Source: Paraburkholderia caffeinitolerans (GTDB taxonomy: Bacteria; Pseudomonadota; Gammaproteobacteria; Burkholderiales; Burkholderiaceae). From it: 64,000 nucleotides of DNA. Of the stretch, positions 18,450 through 26,193 are shown one piece after another. The position numbers and the translations under genes were made by a program. Within the stretch, counting starts at the first letter, position 1. Each line of letters starts with the position of its first letter. The notes below the pieces were generated by a model. It searched no databases and was not told the DNA's origin. It saw nothing but the letters and a program-made list of their open reading frames with translations. The stretch is from contig NZ_CADIKL010000010.1 of NCBI RefSeq assembly GCF_902859945.1, positions 62,001 to 126,000 on the forward strand, in the 5' to 3' direction.

Positions 18450-18784
18450 TTTTTCATCCACGTTAGCGAGCGTTACGGAGGCGTTAGTGCGTGGTTCGGT
18501 TTATATCACCGGCTGATCGATTATCGCAAGGCAGGATTAAATGATGTCGCCAATATCACCCGTCAAATAAACGATGGCGCTTTAGTAACGTGATTCAGGT
18601 ATTATCGGGAAAATTGACTGTCCGCCAGCATGCCGCGGACAAAAATGCGGCTCGGCACTCGACGCACAACAAAGTCATACTATTAACAGCTTCACGCGCC
18701 CCTCGATTAACGGTGCGCAGCTATTAAATCGAGTACGCGCCCGCTCGCGTTAAAATATGGGCGTTACCCTCACCCCACCCACCG
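18450..18784. other. Divergent autotransporter/H-NS intergenic region
   Basis: About 335 bp without a recognisable gene. It is AT-richer than its surroundings and must carry promoters for the autotransporter (minus strand) and the H-NS family gene (plus strand). H-NS proteins favour such DNA, so local control is possible but only inferred. Confidence 0.5.
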
Positions 18785-19072
18785 ATGTCCAGCTACAAAG
18801 AATTGATCGCCCAGCGCGAGCAACTCGAAGCCCAGCTTCAGGAAGCGTTCAAGGAAGAACGCGTGAACGTGCTCGATGAGATCATCCGCAAGATGAAGCT
18901 CCACAGAATCACGCTCGATGAAATTCGCGGCCCTGCGCAAGCCGCGAAGGCCAACAAGGCGCCGCCAAAGTATCGCGACCCGGCAACCGGCGCCGAATGG
19001 TCGGGGCGCGGCAAGCCGCCGAACTGGATCAAGGACGAGCCGGACCGCACGAAGTTTCTGATTAGCCACTGA
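18785..19072 (+). CDS. H-NS family nucleoid protein
   Basis: A 95-residue DNA-binding protein of the short H-NS family common in Burkholderiales. The N-terminal half (YKELIAQREQLEAQLQEAFKEE) is an oligomerising coiled coil, and the C-terminal half carries the DNA-binding loop KYRDPATGAEWSGRGKPPNWI with the conserved W-S-G-R-G-K-P-P-W core. Such proteins silence AT-rich or foreign genes. It faces away from the autotransporter gene and lies beside the AT-richer intergenic region. Burkholderiales genomes often hold many paralogues, so this one need not be the global copy. Confidence 0.92.
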   Translation: MSSYKELIAQREQLEAQLQEAFKEERVNVLDEIIRKMKLHRITLDEIRGPAQAAKANKAPPKYRDPATGAEWSGRGKPPNWIKDEPDRTKFLISH

Positions 19073-19114
19073 TCTTCAGTGACTTTCAGCGGCCGGCTCG
19101 ATGCCCTGCGTGAC

Positions 19115-19717
19115 TCAGGGGCGCAGCCAACCCTGGCGAATGGGAAGCGCGAGCAGCGAACGGTACAGCGTGACGGCAAACTGCATGAGCGCCGCGCCGC
19201 AAGCGTTCCAGACCGGCGTAATCACGGCGTAAACCAGGCACGAGACCACGAGCGCGCCGATCATGTCGAACGGATAGTGCACGCCAAGAAAGACTCGCGA
19301 CCAGGCAATCGCCACCCCCGCGACCAGCGCGACCAGACCGGTCCGCACCATGCCGCCCAACAGCAGCGTGAGAACGAACACCGAGCATACGGTCCCGTGA
19401 TCGCTCGGAAACGACGAGTCGGGCGCGTGCGCGAAAAAGGTGTGCCCAAGCCCGATCACGAATGGCCGCGGATGAGGCCAGGCCAGGCCGATTGCCTGGT
19501 TGACGCCCAGCGTGACCAGCGTGACCACGCACACACGAAGTGCGATGGCGCGCTTGCGCGCATCGCCGGACAGCCACATCAGCACCAGTGCCAGCGGCAC
19601 CAGCAAGATCAAGTCGTTTGCGACGACGAGCGCCGTTTTGATGAGCCAGTGCGGCGTGGCCGGCGTGCCGTTGATTGCGAGAAAAAGCGAACGGTTCAAT
19701 GCTTCGAGTGATTCCAT
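19115..19717 (-). CDS. PAP2-family membrane phosphatase (undecaprenyl-diphosphatase-like)
   Basis: A 200-residue inner-membrane protein with about six helices and the three PAP2 phosphatase motifs: K-x6-R-P form around GLAWPHPRPFV (residues about 78-88), PSDHG near residue 104, and SRVFLGVHYPFD near residues 140-151. These contain the catalytic His pair and the phosphate-binding Arg. Relatives such as BcrC recycle undecaprenyl diphosphate during cell-wall synthesis or remove phosphates from lipids. The gene lies just downstream of the QseC-like kinase, in the same orientation and 23 bp away, so it may share that operon. Association with a PmrB/QseB-type system hints at envelope modification, but this is inference. 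Confidence 0.85.
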   Translation of the reverse strand: MESLEALNRSLFLAINGTPATPHWLIKTALVVANDLILLVPLALVLMWLSGDARKRAIALRVCVVTLVTLGVNQAIGLAWPHPRPFVIGLGHTFFAHAPDSSFPSDHGTVCSVFVLTLLLGGMVRTGLVALVAGVAIAWSRVFLGVHYPFDMIGALVVSCLVYAVITPVWNACGAALMQFAVTLYRSLLALPIRQGWLRP

Positions 19718-19740
19718 TGCAAAAGTCGTGTAAGTCGATT

Positions 19741-21153
19741 TCAGGTTGAAGTACAGGGGCTTGCTTGCGCGCCCGGCTGTGCGAGCCGCTGCCGGGCCGG
19801 AAAGCGTACGCGGACTGTGAGGCCTCGTCCATCGGACCCGCTATCGAGCGTAACGTTCGCCTGATGCTGCTCAGCAATGCGCCGCACGATCGAAAGCCCC
19901 AGCCCGCTGCCCGAAATCGCCTGGGCCGCATGGCCGCTGCCGCGATAAAAGCGCTCCCATACACGCGCGCGATCCCGCTCGGGAATCCCTGGGCCATTGT
20001 CGCTGACTTCGAGCACCGCGCACGGGCCCTCCTCGCGCACCACCACGTCGACGCGCGCGTGCGCGCCGGCATAGCGAATCGCGTTATCGACGAGATTGTT
20101 GAGCAGCACGCGCAGGTTCTCGCCATAACCGCTCACGCTCACCGCCTGCTCGCTCGCGAGCCCGAGGTCGATCTGGCTCGCCTCGGCAAGCCGCACGCGC
20201 TCGGCGACCACCGAGCGCGAGAGCGCGGTCAGATCCACCTCCTGTCTCGCGTCGCGGCCCGTATCGGGATCGAGCCGCGCGAGCGTGAGCAATTGCGCGA
20301 CCAGATGCGCGAGACGCTCCGTGCCCGAGCGGATCTGCATGACGATTTCATCGCGCTCCTGCACGCTTTCCGCCTTCGGCAATAGTTCGGCCTGCAAACC
20401 AAGCCCCATGATCGGTGTGCGCAATTCGTGCGCGGCGTCTGCGATGAAATGCTTCTGCAGCGTAAAGGCATGATCGAGCCGCACCAGCAGGTCGTTGAGC
20501 GCATCCACGAGCGGCTTGACTTCGTTGGGCATCTGCGACGTTTCTATCGTGTGCATGTTGTTCGCGTCGCGGCGCTTGAGCCCGGAGGCCACCTCGCGCA
20601 GCGGCCGCAAACCGTAGCCGATCCCGAACCACAGCAGCAACGCGACCACCGGCACCAGCGAGAGCACCGGCCAGAACAGATGCATCGAGACCTCGGCCAG
20701 CGCCTCCCAGCGCGCGAGGCGCGCCTGCGCCACGCGCACCAGCGTGGTCCCGCTCGTGCTCGCATAGGTGTGCCAGACCTGGCCGTCGACGGTCACGTCG
20801 GCATAGCCCGGGCCTTGCGGCGCGGGCAGCCTGGAGTCGGGGTCGCTGCTGAACACGAGTTTGCGGTCTTCCCACACTTGCAGCAGCACGCCATGCGATT
20901 GCTTGCCCGAGAGCCGGCCCTTGCGGTCCGTGCCCGTAAGCGAGAGCCGACCGTCGCCGTCCACCACCACGTGCCGCGCGATCGCCTTCATCTGGTCGTT
21001 GAGGATTTCGTCGATCTCGCCAAGCGAACCCCACCAGGTGGCTGCGCTCGCCAGCACGCCGGCGAGCAGCATGGACGGCAACAGCCACAACAACAAACGC
21101 CGACGCAGCGACGACATGAACCAGCGCGCGGACCGCGCACGCAACGTGGTCAT
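19741..21153 (-). CDS. qseC: Sensor histidine kinase, QseC/PmrB-like
   Basis: A 470-residue inner-membrane kinase. Helix 1 is at about residues 19-38, followed by a periplasmic domain of about 115 residues and helix 2 at about 160-180. H242 in AAHELRTPIMGLGLQ is the phosphorylated residue. N (NNLVDNAIRYA), G1 (DNGPGIP) and G2 (GSGLGLSI) boxes form the ATPase site. The ATG at 21153 overlaps the regulator's stop in ATGA, which strongly supports this start over the much longer open frame. Domain style and the neighbouring ygiW-like gene match the ygiW-qseBC arrangement. A PmrB-like role in lipid A modification is an alternative. Confidence 0.9.
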   Translation of the reverse strand: MTTLRARSARWFMSSLRRRLLLWLLPSMLLAGVLASAATWWGSLGEIDEILNDQMKAIARHVVVDGDGRLSLTGTDRKGRLSGKQSHGVLLQVWEDRKLVFSSDPDSRLPAPQGPGYADVTVDGQVWHTYASTSGTTLVRVAQARLARWEALAEVSMHLFWPVLSLVPVVALLLWFGIGYGLRPLREVASGLKRRDANNMHTIETSQMPNEVKPLVDALNDLLVRLDHAFTLQKHFIADAAHELRTPIMGLGLQAELLPKAESVQERDEIVMQIRSGTERLAHLVAQLLTLARLDPDTGRDARQEVDLTALSRSVVAERVRLAEASQIDLGLASEQAVSVSGYGENLRVLLNNLVDNAIRYAGAHARVDVVVREEGPCAVLEVSDNGPGIPERDRARVWERFYRGSGHAAQAISGSGLGLSIVRRIAEQHQANVTLDSGSDGRGLTVRVRFPARQRLAQPGAQASPCTST

Positions 21154-21812
21154 TCGATCTTCCCGATGCCGTAGCCCACGCCGCGCACATTGCGGATGGC
21201 GTCCGAGCCCAGCTTGCGGCGCAGGTTGTAGACGTGCACCTGGATGGCGTTGCTCTCGATTTCCTCGTTCCAGCCATACAGGCGCTCTTCGAGTTGCTCG
21301 CGCGTGACGATGGCGCCCGGATCGCGCATCAGCTCTTCGAGCAGCGCGAATTCGCGCGCCGTGATGGAAACCTCCTGGTCGTGGAGCCAGCACCGGTGCC
21401 GGGCCGGATCCAGCCGCAACGCGCCCGCCGTCAGCATGGCCTGGGCACGCCCGGCCTGGCGGCGGTTCGCGACGCGGATGCGCGCCAGCAGTTCCTCCAG
21501 AGCGAACGGCTTGACGAGATAATCGTCGGCGCCGCCATCGAGCCCCGCGACGCGATCCGGCACGCTGTCGCGCGCGGTAATGACGATCACGGGAGTCGAG
21601 TCATCGCGCTTGCGCAAGGCGGCAAGCAGCGTCATGCCGTCCTGGTTCGGCAAGCCCAGATCGAGCAGCACGAGCCCATAGTCCGTGGTGCGCAGCGCCA
21701 GCGCACCGGCGTCGCCATCCTGCACCCAGTCCACGGCAAAGCCCTCCCGGCGCAGGCCGATGCGCAGCCCATTGCCGATCAGCGGGTCGTCCTCAACCAG
21801 CAGTATTCGCAT
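21150..21812 (-). CDS. qseB: OmpR-family response regulator, QseB/PmrA-like
   Basis: A 220-residue regulator with a receiver domain (E7/D8/D9 acidic pocket, phosphorylated D51 in VLLDLGLP, Lys in YLVKPF) and a winged-helix DNA-binding domain (ITAREFALLEELM, VHVYNLRRKLG, VRGVGYGIG). The start at 21812 gives the canonical MRILLVEDD; a longer frame begins 12 codons upstream without support. Its stop overlaps the kinase start by four bases, so the pair is translationally coupled. The divergent upstream gene encodes a BOF-domain protein, and QseB-type regulators commonly control both operons from such an intergenic region. Confidence 0.92.
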   Translation of the reverse strand: MRILLVEDDPLIGNGLRIGLRREGFAVDWVQDGDAGALALRTTDYGLVLLDLGLPNQDGMTLLAALRKRDDSTPVIVITARDSVPDRVAGLDGGADDYLVKPFALEELLARIRVANRRQAGRAQAMLTAGALRLDPARHRCWLHDQEVSITAREFALLEELMRDPGAIVTREQLEERLYGWNEEIESNAIQVHVYNLRRKLGSDAIRNVRGVGYGIGKIE

Positions 21813-22000
21813 GCCGTCGTCATCTCCTGTTCTGGCCGGTTCCCCCAAAAGGGCCCACGAGCTTACCTTTGCGCAGGTTAACGGAGCATTAACGCGATGG
21901 ACCGCGCCGCTGCCGCCACTTCACGCGGGCTTCAGCCTCGCTTTCGTAGACTGTTTCCTGTCGCGGCCTCGGGGGCCGCACCTTTGAACAAGGAAAACCG

Positions 22001-22351
22001 ATGAAAAAGCTCATTATCGCCGGCCTGATCGCAACCTTCGCTGCGGCGGCGCATGCCCAGTATACGGGCCCGGGCGAGCAGCCCGCGGCCACGACGGTCC
22101 AGCAGTTGACCAGCACGGGCAAGGACGACCAGCGCGTGGTGCTGCGCGGTCATGTGGTGAAATCGCTCGGCGACGAGAAATACACGTTCAAGGACAGCAC
22201 CGGCGAGATTCCGGTGAAGATCGACGCCAAACGCTGGCCATCGGGGCAGCCGGTGAACGACGCCACCACGGTCGAACTCACGGGCAAGTACGACAAGGAA
22301 ATGTTCGGCACGCCGAAGGTCAAGGTTCACGACGTGAAGGTCGTGCAGTAA
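22001..22351 (+). CDS. ygiW: Periplasmic BOF-domain stress protein, YgiW/YdeI-like
   Basis: A 116-residue protein with a signal peptide (MKKLIIAGLIATFAAAAHAQ) and a bacterial OB-fold (BOF) domain. Family marks are TVQQLTSTGKDDQRVVLRGHVV, the YTFKDSTGEIPVKID strand pair, and the closing VKVHDVKVV. Relatives act in stress tolerance and may bind cations or small ligands; their precise function is unsettled. It is divergent from the QseBC-like genes with a 188-bp gap, the known ygiW-qseBC order. It is followed by a stem-loop and a convergent Gly-rich gene. Confidence 0.88.
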   Translation: MKKLIIAGLIATFAAAAHAQYTGPGEQPAATTVQQLTSTGKDDQRVVLRGHVVKSLGDEKYTFKDSTGEIPVKIDAKRWPSGQPVNDATTVELTGKYDKEMFGTPKVKVHDVKVVQ

Positions 22352-22452
22352 GCCCCGTGGTGCATTCCATCAGGAATGCAAATTATCGTGCGATGTGACG
22401 GAAAGAGGCCGCGCCCTTTCCTTAAGCGGGAGATTGCGCACGGGATCGTGCG

Positions 22453-22486
22453 CGAAGCCGTGCGCCCTGGATGGCGCGCGGCTTCG
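22453..22486. terminator. Long stem-loop between convergent genes
   Basis: CGAAGCCG (22453-22460) pairs with CGGCTTCG (22479-22486), with an inner GCGCC/GGCGC stem. No T run follows on either strand, so it may be an inefficient or bidirectional terminator between ygiW and the Gly-rich gene. Confidence 0.4.
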
Positions 22487-22499
22487 TTCGTGCTGGGCC

Positions 22500-22880
22500 T
22501 CAGACCTTCTGGCCGACAGCGAGGTGCTCGCCATTCTCCCCGCGCTTGCCCGGCTTGCCGACGTGCTTGCCATCATGCTTGCCCGGATGCGCGGCCGCGT
22601 GCATGCTCGCGCGATCGGCGGCGCGTTCATGGCCCGAATCGCGATCGGCGGACATGTGGCCGTTCGTGTTGGCCTCGCCCTTGCCGCTCATATGACCGCC
22701 CGATATGCCGCCCGCAGCGTGGCCGCCGCCCATGCCGCCGCCCACGCCGCCATTGCCTCCACCGTTGCCGCCGCCATTACCCCCACCATTGCCTCCGCCG
22801 CCGGCATTCGCGAATGCCGACGCACTTGCGCAAGCCATCAGAAAGGCGGACACCACAACGATCGCTCGTACTTTTGCCAT
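22500..22880 (-). CDS. Small Gly/Asn-rich secreted protein, function unknown
   Basis: A predicted 126-residue exported protein. The signal peptide is about residues 1-25 (MAKVRAIVVVSAFLMACASASAFA). A repeated GGGN tract follows (about residues 27-55), then a His/Gly/Lys-rich tail with HPGKHDGKHVGKPGKR. GGGAGAAGAAG before the ATG at 22880 is a good ribosome site. I recognise no domain. The His- and Gly-rich tail could bind metals, but this is speculation. Low-complexity DNA over the GGGN tract is prone to copy-number change. It converges with the BOF gene and precedes the divergent TetR module. Confidence 0.65.
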   Translation of the reverse strand: MAKVRAIVVVSAFLMACASASAFANAGGGGNGGGNGGGNGGGNGGVGGGMGGGHAAGGISGGHMSGKGEANTNGHMSADRDSGHERAADRASMHAAAHPGKHDGKHVGKPGKRGENGEHLAVGQKV

Positions 22881-23032
22881 CTTCTTCTCCCCCAAAATCC
22901 TGTTCGATGAGGAATTGTATGAGCGTCGATTTCGCCCGCACGCGTCAGATGTGTAATCGTCTGTAAAAGCTGTTTCGGGCCGGTTTTGCCCAGTTTCAAA
23001 CCCTACAGTACGCCTGCTCAGGGGCAGATGAA

Positions 23033-23695
23033 TCAACGTGTGCGCGAGCGTGCACGACCGTGTTTCCCCTGTTGCAAAGCGGTGGTGTCGAGCAGATGCT
23101 GGCGCCCTTCGCCGAGTATTTCGTCGGCGAGCGCGGGCGCGACATCGGCAACGGCACGCGAAAGCACCAGCGTCCCCACCATCCCGCTGAACAGCGCAAT
23201 CGCCTTTGCGCGACTGCTTTTTTCGCCGCGCGCTTCAAACACCGTCGCGATCTGGTCGAGATACGCCGCCAGCCCACCCGCGTAGGCCGCGCGCGATTCG
23301 TCGTCCAACCGGCGCGCGTCGCCCGCGAAGCCCGACAAAGGGCAGCCCGCGTCGATATCCGCGCGATGCTCTGGGGACAGATACGTGCGTATGTGCTGCT
23401 CGAGCGCATCGGCGCCCGGCGTATCGACGCCCGGTGCATCGGCGCCCGCCGACCTTGCCTGATCGACGACGGCGGCGACCGTCTCGCCGCCCTCCGCCAG
23501 CGCCTTGTCCATCACGGCGGCCACCAGCGCGTCCTTCGATTTGAAGTGGTTGTAGAAACCGCCCTGGGTAAAGCCCGCCGCCTTCATCAACTCGGCCAGC
23601 CCGACCGCATCGACGCCGCGCTCGCGAAACAGCTTCTCGGCGGCGGCCACGATCGCGCGCCGGTTCTCCGCCGCCTGTTCTCTGGAAACGCCCAT
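23033..23695 (-). CDS. TetR-family transcriptional repressor
   Basis: A 220-residue TetR regulator. The N-terminal HTH (residues about 10-56) shows AENRRAIVAAAEKLFRERG, GLAELMKAAGFTQGGFYNHFKSKDAL, the usual recognition helix with the YNHF core. The C-terminal part resembles the TetR_C families that sense small lipophilic or electrophilic compounds, with a GCPLSGFAGD motif carrying a Cys. GAGGGC precedes the ATG at 23695. It is divergent from an NTF2-like and SDR operon. Two copies of a palindromic operator lie in the 199-bp gap, so it probably represses both its own gene and the operon. Confidence 0.9.
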   Translation of the reverse strand: MGVSREQAAENRRAIVAAAEKLFRERGVDAVGLAELMKAAGFTQGGFYNHFKSKDALVAAVMDKALAEGGETVAAVVDQARSAGADAPGVDTPGADALEQHIRTYLSPEHRADIDAGCPLSGFAGDARRLDDESRAAYAGGLAAYLDQIATVFEARGEKSSRAKAIALFSGMVGTLVLSRAVADVAPALADEILGEGRQHLLDTTALQQGKHGRARSRTR

Positions 23696-23765
23696 ATTGC
23701 CCTCTTTCTCTGGCCGCCATCGGCCTGATCGCTGATCGGATCCCAATCGGATTCATCGAAAAATA

Positions 23766-23839
23766 CAATGGTGATCACCATTGACATGACCGGCGCGCAC
23801 GACCACAATGGCCCTCAGTGACGATGTTGATCACCATTG
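23766..23839. promoter_or_regulatory. Paired TetR operators
   Basis: A perfect 18-bp palindrome CAATGGTGATCACCATTG occupies 23766-23783. A second copy with two mismatches, CGATGTTGATCACCATTG, lies at 23822-23839. Their centres are 56 bp apart. They sit between the divergent TetR and NTF2-like/SDR genes. Size and symmetry fit TetR dimer sites; binding is inferred. Confidence 0.75.
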
Positions 23840-23894
23840 TCTTGAGTATAACCGGCTTTGTGCCCTTGCATGAACCTTTCAAGAGGGAATCATC

Positions 23895-24296
23895 ATGACG
23901 AAGACCACGCCTGAACAGAACAAGGCGCTCGTGCTGGAAGCATTCGACACCTTGTTCAATAAACGCGACTACGTTGCGGCCGAGCGTTTCTGGTCCGAGC
24001 ATTACATTCAGCACAGCGCCCACATCGCCCCGGGACGCGGCGGCCTGTTCGATCTGGTGCGCACCTTGCCTCGCTCGTTGAACTACCGGAACCAACTAAT
24101 CGTGGCCGAAGGCGATTACGTGATTGCTCATGGCCGCTTCTCGGGACACGGCAGACCGGCGGCATGGATCGCGGCCGACATCGTCCGCTTCGAAAACGGC
24201 AAGCTTGCCGAGCATTGGGACGTGCTTCAGGACGAGGCGACCCAAGCCGAATCCGCGAGCGGCCTGCCGATGTTCGGCGAACGTTTCCCTGTCTGA
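23895..24296 (+). CDS. NTF2-like (SnoaL-type) protein
   Basis: A 133-residue protein of the SnoaL-like/NTF2 fold, with marks EAFDTLFNKRDYVAAERFWSEHYIQHSAHIAPGR and a C-terminal DIVRFENGKLAEHWDVLQ strand that is standard in this family. Members are cone-shaped cytoplasmic proteins acting as isomerases, hydrolases or ligand binders. AAGAGGG lies upstream of the start. The downstream SDR gene is 42 bp away, so the two form an operon probably controlled by the divergent TetR through the operators upstream. The pair may detoxify a small carbonyl or lactone compound; this is inference. Confidence 0.82.
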   Translation: MTKTTPEQNKALVLEAFDTLFNKRDYVAAERFWSEHYIQHSAHIAPGRGGLFDLVRTLPRSLNYRNQLIVAEGDYVIAHGRFSGHGRPAAWIAADIVRFENGKLAEHWDVLQDEATQAESASGLPMFGERFPV

Positions 24297-24338
24297 CCCT
24301 TGCAGCCTGATTCACATCATTTACTCAGGAGTACGATC

Positions 24339-25097
24339 ATGAAACTCACCGGCAACACGATCTTCATCACGGGCGGCACCTCGGGAATTGGCCGCGCACT
24401 CGCCGAAGCGCTCCATCAGCGCGGCAACAAGGTCATCATCAGCGGGCGGCGGCGCAGCCATCTGGACGCGGTGGTCGCGGCCAATCCGGGCATGGCCGCC
24501 GTCGAGCTCGACATGACCAACCCGGCTAGCATCGAGCGCATTGCGGCGCAACTGATCGCGGACTACCCCGATCTGAACGTGCTGATCAACAACGCGGGCA
24601 TCATGGAGCCCGACAACGCTGCGGGCCACATCGACGACGCCCTGCTGGTCGCCACCACCACCACGAATTTGCTGGGGCCGATCCGCATGACATCGGCGCT
24701 GATCGACCATCTCAAGACACGAAACGACGCCGTGGTGGCTTATACGAGTTCGGTGCTCGCCTTCGTTCCGATGGCGGTGACGGCGGTGTATTCGTCGACC
24801 AAGGCGGCGCTGCATTCGTACATTCTTTCGCAACGCTTCATGCTGCGCGACACGAACGTGCGCGTGCTGGAGATCGCCCCGCCCTGGGTGCGCACCGACC
24901 TCATGAACAGCCGCGAGGCCGAGCAGGCGATGCCGCTCGACGCCTTCATCGCGGAAACCATGGCCGTGCTCGGCACCGATGCGAACGAGGTGCTGGTGGA
25001 AGCCGCGAAGCCGTTCCGTGCGAATCCGGGCGCGAACGAGCATGGCTTCGTCAACGAGTTCAATACGCAGGCCGTGGCGCTATTCAGCCAGGCGTAG
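24339..25097 (+). CDS. Short-chain dehydrogenase/reductase (DltE-like)
   Basis: A 252-residue NAD(P)-dependent oxidoreductase with a Rossmann fold. It shows TGGTSGIG (residues 11-18), NNAG near residue 86, the catalytic Ser in YTSSVLAF, and YSSTK near residue 154. The RR after the second strand (GRRRSHL) suggests NADPH preference. AGGAG precedes the ATG at 24339; an upstream in-frame start lacks one. It is the second gene of the TetR-controlled pair. The sequence resembles the DltE-type SDRs of unknown substrate, which are frequently linked to reduction of carbonyl compounds. Confidence 0.88.
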   Translation: MKLTGNTIFITGGTSGIGRALAEALHQRGNKVIISGRRRSHLDAVVAANPGMAAVELDMTNPASIERIAAQLIADYPDLNVLINNAGIMEPDNAAGHIDDALLVATTTTNLLGPIRMTSALIDHLKTRNDAVVAYTSSVLAFVPMAVTAVYSSTKAALHSYILSQRFMLRDTNVRVLEIAPPWVRTDLMNSREAEQAMPLDAFIAETMAVLGTDANEVLVEAAKPFRANPGANEHGFVNEFNTQAVALFSQA

Positions 25098-25110
25098 AAA
25101 TTTAGAGCCG

Positions 25111-25320
25111 TTAAAGCCGGTAGTCGAGCGCCGCGAACGTCGTCAGTTCGCGGCGGCTTTCGGTGATTGGGCTGGCGGCGGCATAGTGCTGCAAACGCCC
25201 AAGCGTCGCATTCACCGAGCCCACCCAGTGCTTCGAAAAATCGTGTGACGCGTAGAACGTCATATGCAGATCGCGCACGCCGGAACCCGTTGCGTACTGC
25301 GGCAAGCCCGACGCCGCGTT
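25111..25320 (-). pseudogene. Remnant of MipA/OmpV-family outer membrane protein (C-terminal part)
   Basis: About 69 codons on the minus strand read NAASGLPQYATGSGVRDLH and continue to SPITESRR and a final FAALDYRL. This resembles the end of MipA/OmpV proteins: ASGLPxYxxGxGxRD, a xxSPI loop, and a terminal aromatic strand. An in-frame TAG at 25321-25323 and loss of any upstream barrel sequence show that the rest is gone. It is probably non-functional. Family assignment is from motif memory. Confidence 0.5.
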
Positions 25321-25357
25321 CTATAACGTCTATTTCCAGCTCGGCAACCGCTTCTGA
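25307..25357 (+). pseudogene. Possible 3' remnant of a porin-like gene
   Basis: On the plus strand PDAAFYNVYFQLGNRF ends in TGA at 25355-25357. Alternating aromatic residues with a terminal Phe look like the last beta strand of an outer membrane protein. No upstream barrel exists in frame, and the segment overlaps the end of the MipA-like remnant. It could be chance. Confidence 0.25.
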
Positions 25358-25390
25358 GTTTTTTCACGAGGATCGTTCAAATAAGGAGCC

Positions 25391-26173
25391 ATGCGGCAGT
25401 CGAATGGATGGCTAAGATATACTGATCGAAGCAGGCGTCACCTTCACCATTCTTGGTCTATTTTCCTTTTCAATATGGTGCTCCGTCATGTAGGTGCGGC
25501 ATTTGGGCGAATTTTCTTCCAACGCTGCTTTTATCTCTTCATGGTGCTGATGCTTTTTATCGTCGCCGTGCCGTTCATCGAACCTACGGCGATTGGGCGC
25601 TTTGCGATCAGCGTTGCCAGCACATTGATTATCGTCGCCGCCGTAGCCTCGGTTGGCCGCTCCACACTTCCATTCACGATTGCCGTTGTGCTGGCAGTTC
25701 CGGCGCTGGCATTCCAGTGGCTTGCGTTATCCGGCGCCGACCCGGGTGCGCTCGTCAAGTCGCTATGTTTTGATGCCCTGCTCTACGCCGCAACGATTGT
25801 CTACCTGCTGCGCTATGTGTTCCAGCGAGAGGTCATGACGGCAGACAAGCTCTTTGGCGCGGCTTCGGCCTATCTGCTCATTGGTTTTTTCTGGGCCTAT
25901 CTCTATTCCCTTGTCGATTATTTTTACAAGGACTCGTTCTTCCTGTTTGGCAGCCGGACCTCGGCCACATTTTACGACCTCGTCTATTTCAGCTTCACGG
26001 TATTGACCAGCACGGGATTCGGCGACATCACGCCATTTAGCCGCCCGGCGCGCGGGATTTGCGTCGTCGAGCAAATCGTTGGCGCGCTATTCGTCGCCAT
26101 CTTGATTGCGCGGCTCGCGGGCGTCTACCCGCCGCAAAACCGCCAAAGGCCGGACCGCACCAACGGCAATTAA
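25391..26173 (+). CDS. Ion channel protein, two-TM potassium channel pore-like
   Basis: A 260-residue membrane protein with about six hydrophobic segments and a C-terminal pore module. The pore helix and filter read SFTVLTSTGFGDITP (residues 201-215), TGFGD being a close variant of the K+ filter TVGYGD, and a final inner helix follows at about 222-242. The ATG at 25391 has AAGGAG five bases upstream; a later ATG at 25475 lacks a ribosome site, so the longer form is preferred. No large ligand-binding domain follows. It resembles small bacterial ion-channel-2 proteins with an N-terminal membrane region. Physiological role unknown. It converges on a LysR gene. Confidence 0.8.
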   Translation: MRQSNGWLRYTDRSRRHLHHSWSIFLFNMVLRHVGAAFGRIFFQRCFYLFMVLMLFIVAVPFIEPTAIGRFAISVASTLIIVAAVASVGRSTLPFTIAVVLAVPALAFQWLALSGADPGALVKSLCFDALLYAATIVYLLRYVFQREVMTADKLFGAASAYLLIGFFWAYLYSLVDYFYKDSFFLFGSRTSATFYDLVYFSFTVLTSTGFGDITPFSRPARGICVVEQIVGALFVAILIARLAGVYPPQNRQRPDRTNGN

Positions 26174-26193
26174 TATTCGCAGGGGGTTACGTT

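Noticed and set aside
19069-19083. CACTGA-TCT-TCAGTG hairpin after the H-NS gene
   Set aside because: The stem is only six base pairs with no T run on either side, so I could not call it a terminator with confidence.
22735-22800. CRISPR-like or satellite repeat
   Set aside because: The repeats encode the GGGN tract of a secreted protein; there are no spacers of constant length or cas genes.
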